NCBI GenBank assembly: GCA_003566395.1
Contig: PXDL01000241.1
Span: 1-19,363, forward strand
Length of the DNA: 19,363 nucleotides
Source: Balneolia bacterium
Lineage (GTDB): Bacteria; Bacteroidota; Rhodothermia; Balneolales; Cyclonatronaceae
Direction: 5' to 3'
In this document: positions 6,267-13,618 of the stretch, one piece after another
How positions within the stretch are numbered: the first letter of the stretch is position 1
Layout: every line of letters begins with the position of its first letter
Notes under the pieces: model-generated
The model's database searches: none
What the model was told of the DNA's origin: nothing
Seen by the model: the letters and a program-made list of their open reading frames with translations, nothing else
Position numbers and translations under genes: made by a program

Positions 6267-7922
6267 TCAGGAAGGACCGACTTTAAAAATGAGCATCGTC
6301 ATGTCGTCTCCGTAGTTACCTTTACAGAACGTTTTTACCTCATCCACAATATGCTGCTGTATCTGCTGTGATGTTTCATGATGGTGGGAAGCCAGGATGT
6401 CGGCTATGCGTTCTTCGCCGAACTCCTCTTCATTCTCGTTCATGGCTTCACTGATACCGTCGGTAAACATCAGCACCACATCACCTTCGCCAAGCTCAAT
6501 AGTACCCTGCTCATACGCCACGAAGGTGGAGAGCGCCCCGAGCAGCATCCCGCCTGTTGACAGCAACTCTATTTTCTGTTTCTTTGCGTTCCAGTACACC
6601 GGAGGATTATGCCCCGCATTGCAATATTGAAACTCAAGATTTTCCAGATCAATGCGCCCCCAGAAAAAACTTATGAATTTGTCGCTCGGCGTGTTTTTGA
6701 AAATGATATCGTTGATTTTGCCGGTAGTCTCGGACATGTCGAGCTGCAAGGGGGAAAGCACATGAAGCATAGCCTGAAGGTTGGCCATCAACAGCGAAGC
6801 GGGTATGCCTTTGCCGGTTAAATCGGCTATGGCCAGGTACAGATTTCGCTCGTCGGAGCACAACACATCATAATAATCACCGCCCACCTGACGCGAAGGA
6901 ACATTGGTGGCTGAAATATCCAGGGGTTTCGGCTTTGGCAGCGGGCTTGGGAAAAGGGTGTTCTGTATGGTTCGGGCGATGGTAAGCTCCTCTTCCATAC
7001 GCTCCTTTTCGATGCGCGATTCCAGCAAAAAAGTTTTCTGAATGGAGAGAAAAGCCAGATTTCCAAGTGAAATCAGGAAGTTGTAGTCCGACAGTGTGTA
7101 CGGCTGCTGATTGGCTCGTTTGCTGATGCCCAGCACCGCCCGCTCGTCCTGAAAACTCATGCGGATAAGGGCGAAAATCTGGTTGTCTTTCAAGAAGTCC
7201 GGCGGATCGTCCATATCCGAGATTTCCATATACTCGGTATCCATCTCAAGGAGTTTTTCTTTGTCTTCCATGCCGAGCGTTCCTTTCAGGCCCTGTTGTA
7301 TGATAAGCTGCGGACGGTCTTCGAGCTTCATCAAAAAGAAAAAACGCCGCACAAACATCTGCCCCATCAGGGTAAAGCGAAACACGTTCAGCATTTGGCT
7401 TCGGTCTACCATAGCGTTGAATTCGCGGCTTATATCGAACAGGGTGTTCAGTTCCTGCACTTTCTGATCCAGCTCGCGGTTGGCCGCCTTCAGCCGGCTT
7501 ACCAGAAAAGAATTGGACAGGGCGACAGCGGAGATAATCACCAGATTTTCAATAAAATCCAGCTCGGTTTCGGGATAGTTTCCTTTTCCTGTTTTCGGGG
7601 CGATACATAAATATCCGAGATGCTCGGAACTGGTCCGGATGGAAAAAAAGATATCGAGACCGGACTGATGCACCGGTTCGGGAAGAACGTTTTCAAACTC
7701 ATGGAGCCTGTAGAGGGATTTTTCGAAAGGAAGCGAGGTCCGCGGACTGCACAGCTGCTGTCCTTTTTTTAGCCCGGTCCTTCCTTTGGAGCCGGCCACG
7801 TACAGAGCGCCGGACTGCTCGCCGGTGAGAAAAATCGCGGCTTTTGGCGTGAGCAGCTTCCCCATAACAATAAGCAGCAAATTATTGACCACAAACTCAG
7901 GGTCGTGCGACTCAATGAGCAT
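6267..7922 (-). CDS. GAF-containing PP2C (SpoIIE/RsbU-type) serine phosphatase
   Basis: 551 residues from ATG 7922. Residues 1 to about 140 and about 150 to 300 look like two GAF-like sensory modules joined by a helical linker (AANRELDQKVQELNTLFDISRE). A short coiled coil leads into the phosphatase, with a QNTLFP entry motif, VGGDYYD near 346, ADLTGKG, AGHNPP, TDGISEA near 486 and a final DDMTML near 539. These are the metal-binding Asp/Gly motifs of SpoIIE-type PP2C enzymes, which dephosphorylate STAS proteins. The STAS substrate and its kinase are encoded just upstream. The true N-terminus is probably earlier: the same frame runs on to 8015 and reads LKSRFELKTLLDTSR before the ATG, like the usual opening of the first GAF module, but contains only CTG codons (7997, 7967, 7940) as possible starts. 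See findings for a possible +1 frameshift. Confidence 0.93.
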   Translation of the reverse strand: MLIESHDPEFVVNNLLLIVMGKLLTPKAAIFLTGEQSGALYVAGSKGRTGLKKGQQLCSPRTSLPFEKSLYRLHEFENVLPEPVHQSGLDIFFSIRTSSEHLGYLCIAPKTGKGNYPETELDFIENLVIISAVALSNSFLVSRLKAANRELDQKVQELNTLFDISREFNAMVDRSQMLNVFRFTLMGQMFVRRFFFLMKLEDRPQLIIQQGLKGTLGMEDKEKLLEMDTEYMEISDMDDPPDFLKDNQIFALIRMSFQDERAVLGISKRANQQPYTLSDYNFLISLGNLAFLSIQKTFLLESRIEKERMEEELTIARTIQNTLFPSPLPKPKPLDISATNVPSRQVGGDYYDVLCSDERNLYLAIADLTGKGIPASLLMANLQAMLHVLSPLQLDMSETTGKINDIIFKNTPSDKFISFFWGRIDLENLEFQYCNAGHNPPVYWNAKKQKIELLSTGGMLLGALSTFVAYEQGTIELGEGDVVLMFTDGISEAMNENEEEFGEERIADILASHHHETSQQIQQHIVDEVKTFCKGNYGDDMTMLIFKVGPS

Positions 7923-8001
7923 TCTGCTGGTATCGAGCAGGGTCTTGAGCTCGAAACGGCTTTTCAGGGAATCGGTATGTCCGGGAGTGGTGTTCAGGGC
8001 C

Positions 8002-8445
8002 TCAGAGCTTTTTAATCATTTTGATTTCGTTGTGCTCATTCTGTGTGCTGTACTCCACCTTATCCATCAGGCGCTTGATCAGATAAACGCCCACGCCCCC
8101 TTTTTTTCGTTGTTTGACCCGTTCGGGCACATCCGGTGTTTTATAAGCTGCAATATCGAAAGCATGACCGTTGTCCTGTATGGCCACCCAAAAACTGTCG
8201 GCATCAGAGCCTACAGAAATGTAGATTTTTTTTGAATCGTCGTAGCCATAGGCATGCTTTATTACATTGGTCATGGCTTCATCCACGGCGAGGCGTATCT
8301 CCTCGGTATCGATTTGTCCGAAACCGTGATCCCGGGCACGGGCCGCAACAAACTCCCGAACCGATGCCAGGTTCCCGGTTGAAGCCGCTACTACCATATG
8401 ATTTACAGATTGATCAGACAAGGAGTCCTCCTCAGGCTGATGCAT
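8002..8445 (-). CDS. RsbW-like anti-sigma serine kinase (HATPase)
   Basis: A GHKL ATPase of the RsbW/SpoIIAB type, 147 residues from ATG 8445. The N box is EIRLAVDEAMTNVIKHAYG, the G1 box VAIQDNGHAFD and the G2 box KKGGVGVYLIKRLMD. The C-terminus NEIKMIKKL is the normal end of the family. It would phosphorylate the STAS protein encoded just upstream and bind a sigma factor or other partner not present in this window. The start is not certain. ATG 8445 overlaps the STAS stop by 14 nt, whereas TTG 8421 is preceded by GGAGG directly after that stop at ideal spacing and would give a 139-residue protein; ATG 8478 is unlikely. Confidence 0.9.
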   Translation of the reverse strand: MHQPEEDSLSDQSVNHMVVAASTGNLASVREFVAARARDHGFGQIDTEEIRLAVDEAMTNVIKHAYGYDDSKKIYISVGSDADSFWVAIQDNGHAFDIAAYKTPDVPERVKQRKKGGVGVYLIKRLMDKVEYSTQNEHNEIKMIKKL

Positions 8446-8788
8446 TATTAAACTTTTTAACAGCTTCCGCTTCATCATCCATGATGTCGTAAAGCGTTGG
8501 GAAACCGAGCAGGTCGAATACGTTGTAGACCCCTTCCTTCATATTGGTAAGCTTGATGTCCCCTCCAAGCTCCCTGAGTTCCTCAATATAGGCCATGAAT
8601 ACGCCCAGCCCGGCGCTTGAGATATATTCAAGGGAAGTGAAGTTTACAATGATATTGTATTTGCCGGCATCAATGAGCGTTGTTATCTCTTTTTCAAGGT
8701 CGGGAGCGGTGTGGGCATCCAGCTCGCCGGATAAATCAAGAATTTCTACAGATTCTTTTTGTCGCGAACGTATGTCGAAATTGCTCAT
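8432..8788 (-). CDS. STAS-domain anti-anti-sigma factor (RsbV/SpoIIAA-like)
   Basis: A 118-residue single STAS domain: LSGELDAHTAPDLEKEI near the N-terminus and YISSAGLGVFMAYIEEL at residues 55-71. By position Ser57 corresponds to Ser58 of Bacillus SpoIIAA, the residue phosphorylated by the kinase, although the usual Asp before it is Ile here. It is the first gene of a leftward three-gene operon with the kinase and phosphatase, which together form a complete partner switch. The promoter at 8894-8923 leaves a leader of about 100 nt. Confidence 0.93.
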   Translation of the reverse strand: MSNFDIRSRQKESVEILDLSGELDAHTAPDLEKEITTLIDAGKYNIIVNFTSLEYISSAGLGVFMAYIEELRELGGDIKLTNMKEGVYNVFDLLGFPTLYDIMDDEAEAVKKFNNASA

Positions 8789-8893
8789 TTCTGTGGGTAT
8801 AAGTTAATGTGAACCGCTTGTGTGGGGGATAATGTATTTCATTGCCGGTTAAAGTACAAAAAAGCTTTACAAAATCACCGGTTTGAAGGTTTT

Positions 8894-8923
8894 CAAACGT
8901 AACCGTAATTCCGGTTAATCAAA
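8894..8923 (-). promoter_or_regulatory. Promoter of the STAS-kinase-phosphatase operon
   Basis: Leftward TTTG at 8923-8920, 18 bases, then TACGTTTG at 8901-8894, an exact match to the TAnnTTTG -7 box of Bacteroidota. Predicted transcription start is near 8887. A GTTTGAA/TTCAAAC inverted repeat at 8881-8898 overlaps the -7 box and the start site, a place where a bound repressor would act. Confidence 0.6.
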
Positions 8924-8966
8924 GCTTGTGTACCCATATCCCGTTTCTGAACGGTTCATTTTGGAA

Positions 8967-8980
8967 TTGTTACGTAACAA
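8967..8980. promoter_or_regulatory. Perfect 14-bp palindrome
   Basis: TTGTTACGTAACAA reads identically on both strands, with no mismatch. Its near edge lies about 44 nt upstream of the -33 box of the partner-switch operon and about 55 nt past the terminator at 9035-9067. A perfect 14-bp palindrome with no loop cannot be a good RNA hairpin and is more likely a binding site for a dimeric regulator. No candidate regulator is encoded nearby. Confidence 0.4.
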
Positions 8981-9026
8981 GAAGGGCACATTACGCAGAA
9001 GAATACACAGTGTTGCAGGCGGGTAT

Positions 9027-9067
9027 AAAAAAAATAAGGCACCGCATGTTTCAGATGCGGTGCCTTA
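9027..9067 (-). terminator. Strong leftward intrinsic terminator
   Basis: A perfect 13-bp inverted repeat (9035-9047 and 9055-9067, core AAGGCACCGCAT) with a 7-base loop. Leftward, it is followed by eight T (A run at 9027-9034). It lies about 170 nt beyond the ribBA stop, so it may end the yajC-ribBA transcript, the short transcript starting near 9098, or both. Confidence 0.85.
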
Positions 9068-9098
9068 AACTATTCATCAAGAGAGACGCTACTTGAGC
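9027..9098 (-). ncRNA. Candidate small RNA of about 70 nt
   Basis: A leftward promoter match at 9104-9134 is followed within 40 nt by the strong terminator at 9027-9067. The predicted RNA begins with a small stem (CGCT/AGCG, loop CAAGT, 9087-9099), has an unpaired pyrimidine-rich stretch around 9070-9086, and ends in the terminator hairpin and U run. That is the shape of a regulatory small RNA. The only possible peptide is ten codons (ATG CGC ... GAA TAG). Alternatives are a 3' untranslated fragment of ribBA or an attenuated leader of the partner-switch operon, whose first gene lies 240 nt further on. Confidence 0.4.
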
Positions 9099-9103
9099 GC
9101 ATT

Positions 9104-9134
9104 TAAATATAGGATGTTTCCAGTTTAAATCAAA
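9104..9134 (-). promoter_or_regulatory. Promoter match inside the ribBA 3' region
   Basis: Leftward TTTG at 9134-9131, exactly 19 bases, then TATATTTA at 9111-9104. The spacing and the final-A variant of the -7 box are the same as in the RRM promoter at 1845-1876. There is no gene directly downstream except the candidate small RNA. Confidence 0.5.
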
Positions 9135-9169
9135 CTTTTTTTTGAATTACATTCTGTTCCGTCAAACAC

Positions 9170-9200
9170 TGTCAGCATTGCTGACACGCTGTTTTACAGC
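9170..9200 (-). repeat. Two small hairpins in the ribBA 3' untranslated region
   Basis: TGTCAGC/GCTGACA (9170-9176, 9180-9186, loop of 3) and GCTGT/ACAGC (9188-9192, 9196-9200, loop of 3) lie next to each other, 36 nt beyond the ribBA stop. Neither has a T tract in the leftward direction, so they are probably not terminators; they may protect or mark the 3' end of the ribBA message. Confidence 0.35.
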
Positions 9201-9235
9201 AAAAAAACATGTTCTCTCGCTCTACCGGCAGAAAT

Positions 9236-10495
9236 TTATTTCTCTTCGGTAAGCGTTTTGAGGAAGTGTCCGGGTTTGTGAGCGTCAACTCTTGAAAGTT
9301 GATGGCCCATTTTGTCGCGCTTGGTTTTCAGATATTTCTCATTTTCGGGAAGGGCATCAATTTCTATCGATACCTGCTCGGCGATTTCAAGGCCGTAGCC
9401 GACAAGCCCCACGCGCTTAGTGGGATTGTTGGTCATGAGTTTCATACGCTTTACGCCCAGCTCGCGAAGAATCTGCGCTCCGATTCCGTAATCCCGGTGG
9501 TCGGGTTTGAACCCGAGGGCTACGTTGGCCTCTACCGTATCCATTCCTTCTTCCTGAAGTTTGTAGGCCTTCAACTTGTTAATGAGGCCGATTCCCCGGC
9601 CTTCCTGATTCATATACAGCAATACACCCTTGCCTTCACGCTCGATTTTTTCAAGAGCTATATGGAGCTGTTCGCCGCAATCACACCGTTTGGATCCGAA
9701 AATATCACCGGTTACACACAGTGAGTGGACCCGCACCAGAATCGGCTCATCTTTTTCCCACTCACCCTTAACCAGCGCGAGATGATTCCCGCCGGTGAGG
9801 CGCTCCTCAAATGCATGAAGCCGGAAGGTTCCGTAAACGGTAGGCAGTTTTACGTTGATGGCTTCTTTTACCAGGCTCTCTTTGCGCATCCGGTAAGAGA
9901 TCATATCCTTTATGGTAATCAGCTTCATACCGAACCGCTTCGCTACCTTCACAAGATCAGGAAGGCGCGCCATGCTGCCGTCTTCGTTCATGATCTCACA
10001 AATCACGCCGGCCGGATAAAGCCCGGAAAGCCGCGCAAGGTCAACCGCCGCTTCGGTGTGCCCCGCCCTCCGAAGCGTTCCACCTTCTGCAGAGATAAGC
10101 GGGAAAATATGCCCCGGCCGGTTGAACTCAGACCCTTTGGAATCTTTCCTGATTAGCGCTTTGATCGTAATGGCGCGGTCCGATGCTGAAATTCCGGTTG
10201 ATGTGCCCTTACTGTAATCCACCGATACGGTGAAGGCGGTTTTCATGCTGTCGGTATTTTCCTGAACCATCCGGTCCAGATTCAGCTCATAAGCCCGCTC
10301 TCTGGTTATGGGAGCGCAAATCAGGCCCCGACCGTGGGTGGCCATCAGGTTGACGGCATCGGGGGTTACCATTTCGGCGGCCATCACGAAATCACCTTCG
10401 TTTTCACGGTCTTCGTCATCCACAACAATTACAATTTTGCCGTTGCGGATATCCTCGATAGCCGATTCAATTGAATCGAAGGTGGTTTCTGACAT
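9236..10495 (-). CDS. ribBA: Bifunctional DHBP synthase / GTP cyclohydrolase II (riboflavin synthesis)
   Basis: 419 residues. The N-terminal RibB half (to about residue 205) converts ribulose 5-phosphate to 3,4-dihydroxy-2-butanone 4-phosphate and shows DDEDRENEGDFVMAAE, THGRGLICAPI and GHTEAAVDLARLSG. The C-terminal RibA half opens the GTP ring in the first step of riboflavin synthesis and shows the zinc site CVTGDIFGSKRCDC, NQEGRGIGLINKLKAYKLQ and MTNNPTKRVGLVGYGLEI. Both halves keep their key residues and the length is usual. The start ATG 10495 has no ribosome binding site. It lies 82 nt after yajC and is probably co-transcribed; I see no FMN riboswitch, which the short gap could not hold. 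Confidence 0.96.
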   Translation of the reverse strand: MSETTFDSIESAIEDIRNGKIVIVVDDEDRENEGDFVMAAEMVTPDAVNLMATHGRGLICAPITRERAYELNLDRMVQENTDSMKTAFTVSVDYSKGTSTGISASDRAITIKALIRKDSKGSEFNRPGHIFPLISAEGGTLRRAGHTEAAVDLARLSGLYPAGVICEIMNEDGSMARLPDLVKVAKRFGMKLITIKDMISYRMRKESLVKEAINVKLPTVYGTFRLHAFEERLTGGNHLALVKGEWEKDEPILVRVHSLCVTGDIFGSKRCDCGEQLHIALEKIEREGKGVLLYMNQEGRGIGLINKLKAYKLQEEGMDTVEANVALGFKPDHRDYGIGAQILRELGVKRMKLMTNNPTKRVGLVGYGLEIAEQVSIEIDALPENEKYLKTKRDKMGHQLSRVDAHKPGHFLKTLTEEK

Positions 10496-10577
10496 AGGGA
10501 ATTAGTAGTTGAAGGCTATACTACCTTCTTGTTTGATAAGCAGGAACGTTGCCCGTTTGTGTTCTCAACAGAACGTA

Positions 10578-10889
10578 TCAGGAGCCTTTTTTATTCGGAT
10601 TCACATCCACGATCGAGCTTTTGAGTACGCGCACTTTTACTTCTTTATCAATTTCAACCAGCGCCGTTTCCTCATCAGATTGCTGAAGAATGCCAAGCAT
10701 TCCGCCCGAAGTAACAATTTTGTCGCCCTTCTTCATATCTGAAACTTTCTGCTGAATTTCCTTCTGTTTTTTACTTTGCGGACGTATGATAAAGAACCAG
10801 AAAATGAAGAAAATAAGTCCGAGAAAAATAAATGATGAAAACGCGCCGCCTCCCCCTTCAGGATCGGCCATCAATAAAGTAATATCCAT
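10578..10889 (-). CDS. yajC: Sec translocon accessory protein YajC
   Basis: 103 residues with one membrane helix (FSSFIFLGLIFFIFWFFIIRPQSKKQKEIQQKV) followed by the YajC domain (GDKIVTSGGMLGILQQ...ALVEIDKEVKVRVLKSSI). YajC associates with SecDF in the inner membrane. The RPQxKK motif directly after the helix is the family hallmark. A start at MADPEGGGG (residue 8) is equally possible; neither has a ribosome binding site. secD and secF are not adjacent here. A promoter match at 11031-11062 precedes it by about 140 nt. Confidence 0.94.
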   Translation of the reverse strand: MDITLLMADPEGGGGAFSSFIFLGLIFFIFWFFIIRPQSKKQKEIQQKVSDMKKGDKIVTSGGMLGILQQSDEETALVEIDKEVKVRVLKSSIVDVNPNKKGS

Positions 10890-11030
10890 AGATCTGTTAC
10901 AATAATAGTTAAGGTGATGGCTTCGGCCGGGACTTTACCCGTCAAAGCCTGTAAAAAGCAGGAATACGATCGCACATTCTGCGCATTCAACGCCAATTTA
11001 GGTGCTTCATTACAAAATGAGCAATTCAGG

Positions 11031-11062
11031 TAAAGATAACGCATTTGGCAAGGTGTACCAAA
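11031..11062 (-). promoter_or_regulatory. Promoter for yajC-ribBA
   Basis: Leftward TTTG at 11062-11059, 20 bases, then TATCTTTA at 11038-11031, a match to TAnnTTTG at all but the last base. Transcription would start near 11024, leaving a leader of roughly 135 nt before yajC. It lies just past the stop of the MFS gene. Confidence 0.5.
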
Positions 11063-11076
11063 GCCGCCCGAACGCT

Positions 11077-12255
11077 TTAACGTAATTTGAAAAACAGCAG
11101 CAGAAGCATCACCACACACAGCACGGCCGAAGCTGCATACACCCACAGAAAGCCGCCGAAAGCATAAATCAGGCTCACAACTACCGGAGCTACGGTCTGT
11201 GATATTTTGATGACCATTCCATTCAGAGACATAATACCGGCCCGGTTTCCCAGAGCCGCTTCACCGGCTATCATGGTTATGAGCACAGGCAGGTTCAGCC
11301 CCTGACCCATGCCGTAAATAAGTATGGGAATCAACAGCCAAAGCAAACCGGGCATAAACGGAATCAGCGCCATGGCCGCCACATACATGAAATAGGATAG
11401 TTTTATCATGGACTCCGGCTTGTACACACGTGTAAAACGCCCGGCGTTTATAGCCGTCAGACCGTTTGAAATGGAAACCGCTGCCAGCATCAGACCGATG
11501 TAGAGCGAAGAATCCGTAAACCGCTCCGCGATCAGAAATGGCACCATTGTGAGTACGGGTCCGTAGAGCAGAATGAATGAGGCCGTGGTTGCGGTAAAAA
11601 GCAGCAGAAGCCTGCTGTGCCTCATATTGCTGACAACATTCCGCAGATACTGCATAAACCGGCCGTTTTGTCCCGGCTCCGGATTGTGCAATTTGAAGAT
11701 AATCACAAAAGCTACCGGAACGGCCAGCAGGGGCAAATAAAAGGGTGCGTACCACCCGATAAGGGCCAAAGCGCCCCCGACAGCCGGATACAACGTTGCT
11801 CCAATGCTCAGCACCGCAGAGTTATATCCCATAGCTTCTGCGCGCTGATTTCCGGAAAAAATATCGCCGACCATCGTCACGTTCAGCGCACCTATGGCGG
11901 CGGCACCGGTTCCCTGTACAAAACGAAGCACCAAAAGCTGCTCATAGGTTTCGGCAAGGCTGCACGCAAAACCCGCCACTCCGAAAACCAGCATGGAGGG
12001 CACAAGTACTTTTTTCCGGCCCACACGGTCGGCCAGAATACCGAGCACCGGCGTAAGCGCCATACCCGGAAGGGTGAATACGGTAATCAACAGCGCGGCC
12101 CGTCCGACAGTTACATCAAAGGTAGAGGCCACCAGGGGCAGTACCGGCGTGATACTCGAAACCCCCATAATCGCCGTCAAGGTGATGCAGAAGATGATGT
12201 GCAGATTGGGATTTTTGATTACCGGAGTATCCGGCCGTTCGGGTGAAGCTGTCAA
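11077..12255 (-). CDS. Major facilitator superfamily transporter (DHA1-like drug efflux type)
   Basis: 392 residues with about 12 hydrophobic segments. Between helices 2 and 3 lies motif A, GILADRVGRKKVLVP, and helix 4 carries LRFVQGTGAAAIG, motif-B-like and typical of proton-driven antiporters of the DHA1 group. Substrate cannot be told. The start is TTG 12255 (MTASPERPDTP); the next possible ATG would cut into helix 1, so the TTG is preferred. No terminator or clear promoter separates it from the protease gene 99 nt upstream. Confidence 0.9.
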   Translation of the reverse strand: MTASPERPDTPVIKNPNLHIIFCITLTAIMGVSSITPVLPLVASTFDVTVGRAALLITVFTLPGMALTPVLGILADRVGRKKVLVPSMLVFGVAGFACSLAETYEQLLVLRFVQGTGAAAIGALNVTMVGDIFSGNQRAEAMGYNSAVLSIGATLYPAVGGALALIGWYAPFYLPLLAVPVAFVIIFKLHNPEPGQNGRFMQYLRNVVSNMRHSRLLLLFTATTASFILLYGPVLTMVPFLIAERFTDSSLYIGLMLAAVSISNGLTAINAGRFTRVYKPESMIKLSYFMYVAAMALIPFMPGLLWLLIPILIYGMGQGLNLPVLITMIAGEAALGNRAGIMSLNGMVIKISQTVAPVVVSLIYAFGGFLWVYAASAVLCVVMLLLLFFKLR

Positions 12256-12354
12256 AGTGGATGCCTGAACTACATGATGCCGATGTGGTTGTGATTGGAT
12301 TCACAGCATCTGTAAATTCGTTTAAGCTTCTTTCCGTTTCGCCAAATCCTGAAT

Positions 12355-13548
12355 TTACTCTTGAACCCTGCGCCGGAGCAGCATATCGGTTTCGTAATGG
12401 CTTCCGTCCCTGTAAATTTCCAGCTCCATACGGTCTCCCTCGTTGTACTCTCGAAACAGGGCCATAGCATGGGTCTGCCCGTATATAAGTTCACTGCCGA
12501 GTCTGGTAATGATATCACCGGGTAAAATACCGGCATCATAGGCGGGTCCGTCCTGATTGACGCTCACCACCAGCAAGCCCTGCATATAAGGCAGGCTGTA
12601 CTCGTAGGCCAGCCGCCTATTAATCGAAACCACCTCTATACCCGGATCATAGGAGAGCGGCACTTCGCCTGTTTCAGCAAGCTGACTTATAATTTGAAGC
12701 ACACGGTTGCTTGGAATAGCAAAACTGAGGCCCACAAAACCCGCGCTGGTTCCGCCGGTGAAAATAAACGTGTTCACCCCGATAACCTCTCCGTTAGAGT
12801 TTACCAGCGGTCCCCCTGAATTTCCCTGATTAATGGCGGCATCGGTCTGGATCATATCCAGATAGACACGGGGATCCTGCGGATTGGGTCTGAAATTCCG
12901 CTGAACGGCGCTTATGACCCCTGCGGTAACGCTTGGCTGCCCGTCCTCAAAAAGCCCGAATGGATTTCCGACCGCTACAACCCACTCACCTACAATGGCA
13001 TCCCCGGAATCACCAAAAGTTACAGGCGTAAACGTCTGGTTGGTTTGAATTTTGAGCAGCGCCAGATCGGTGTATTCATCCGAGCCTACCACAAAAGCAT
13101 CGTGGCGGGTGCCGTCCGGCAGCACGATTTGTAAACTTACCGGATTTTTCCCAATCACATGTTCATTGGTCACCACATAGCCGTCTTCACTAACAACAAA
13201 TCCGGAACCAACGCTGGTGTGCTGACGCTGACGACCCGGGTTCAGGAAAAAATCCAGAAAAGGATCCTGAAAGGAGCGACTACCTGATTCCGTAACTACA
13301 ATACCGACTACGGAAGGGCTTACTTCAGCTACAGTCCGGGTTATGGCGTTATGCCGGCTGCGGGTAATTTCCGATCCGGCCCGTCGCTTTTGTACCGGCA
13401 CTTCGTCAATCGGGCTGTACACTTCAGATTCTTCCAGGATATCGGTGGCATCCGGTTCCGGATTGGAACCCGAACGCGTGTCGTTAGAGCAGGACGCCGC
13501 TGCCAGAAGCAGGGTGATGAGCAGAGATATCGGGATTCGAAATTGCAT
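12355..13548 (-). CDS. HtrA/Deg-type serine protease, lipoprotein with one PDZ domain
   Basis: 397 residues. The N-terminus MQFRIPISLLITLLLAAASC is a lipoprotein signal with Cys20 as the lipidated residue, so the mature enzyme should be membrane-anchored and face the periplasm. The trypsin-like domain has the triad His130 (TNEHVIG), Asp161 (YTDLALL) and Ser244 (GNSGGPL). A single PDZ domain (GLLVVSVNQDGPAYDAGILPGDII) follows near 320-380. One PDZ and an anchor resemble DegS more than DegP, but a role in sigma-factor release rather than general protein quality control is not shown. The first 60 mature residues are acidic and low in structure. Confidence 0.94.
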   Translation of the reverse strand: MQFRIPISLLITLLLAAASCSNDTRSGSNPEPDATDILEESEVYSPIDEVPVQKRRAGSEITRSRHNAITRTVAEVSPSVVGIVVTESGSRSFQDPFLDFFLNPGRQRQHTSVGSGFVVSEDGYVVTNEHVIGKNPVSLQIVLPDGTRHDAFVVGSDEYTDLALLKIQTNQTFTPVTFGDSGDAIVGEWVVAVGNPFGLFEDGQPSVTAGVISAVQRNFRPNPQDPRVYLDMIQTDAAINQGNSGGPLVNSNGEVIGVNTFIFTGGTSAGFVGLSFAIPSNRVLQIISQLAETGEVPLSYDPGIEVVSINRRLAYEYSLPYMQGLLVVSVNQDGPAYDAGILPGDIITRLGSELIYGQTHAMALFREYNEGDRMELEIYRDGSHYETDMLLRRRVQE

Positions 13549-13618
13549 ATCGGCTTTTGGGTCTTGGAATGTAGGTCCGGAATGTTACGTCTGACATCCG
13601 GCCCTCCTGTAACGCAAC

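Noticed and set aside
8446..8478. Upstream ATG 8478 as the start of the RsbW-like kinase
   Set aside because: It would overlap the STAS gene by 47 nt and add a stretch not typical of the family; ATG 8445 or TTG 8421 fit better.
10496..10577. Possible FMN riboswitch before ribBA
   Set aside because: The 82-nt gap after yajC is too short for the roughly 120-nt aptamer plus expression platform, and no FMN-aptamer conserved segments are visible.
11617..12246. A 209-residue forward frame inside the MFS gene
   Set aside because: It is antisense to a transporter with clear motif A and helices, and is rich in His, Arg and Gln as shadow frames of hydrophobic genes are.
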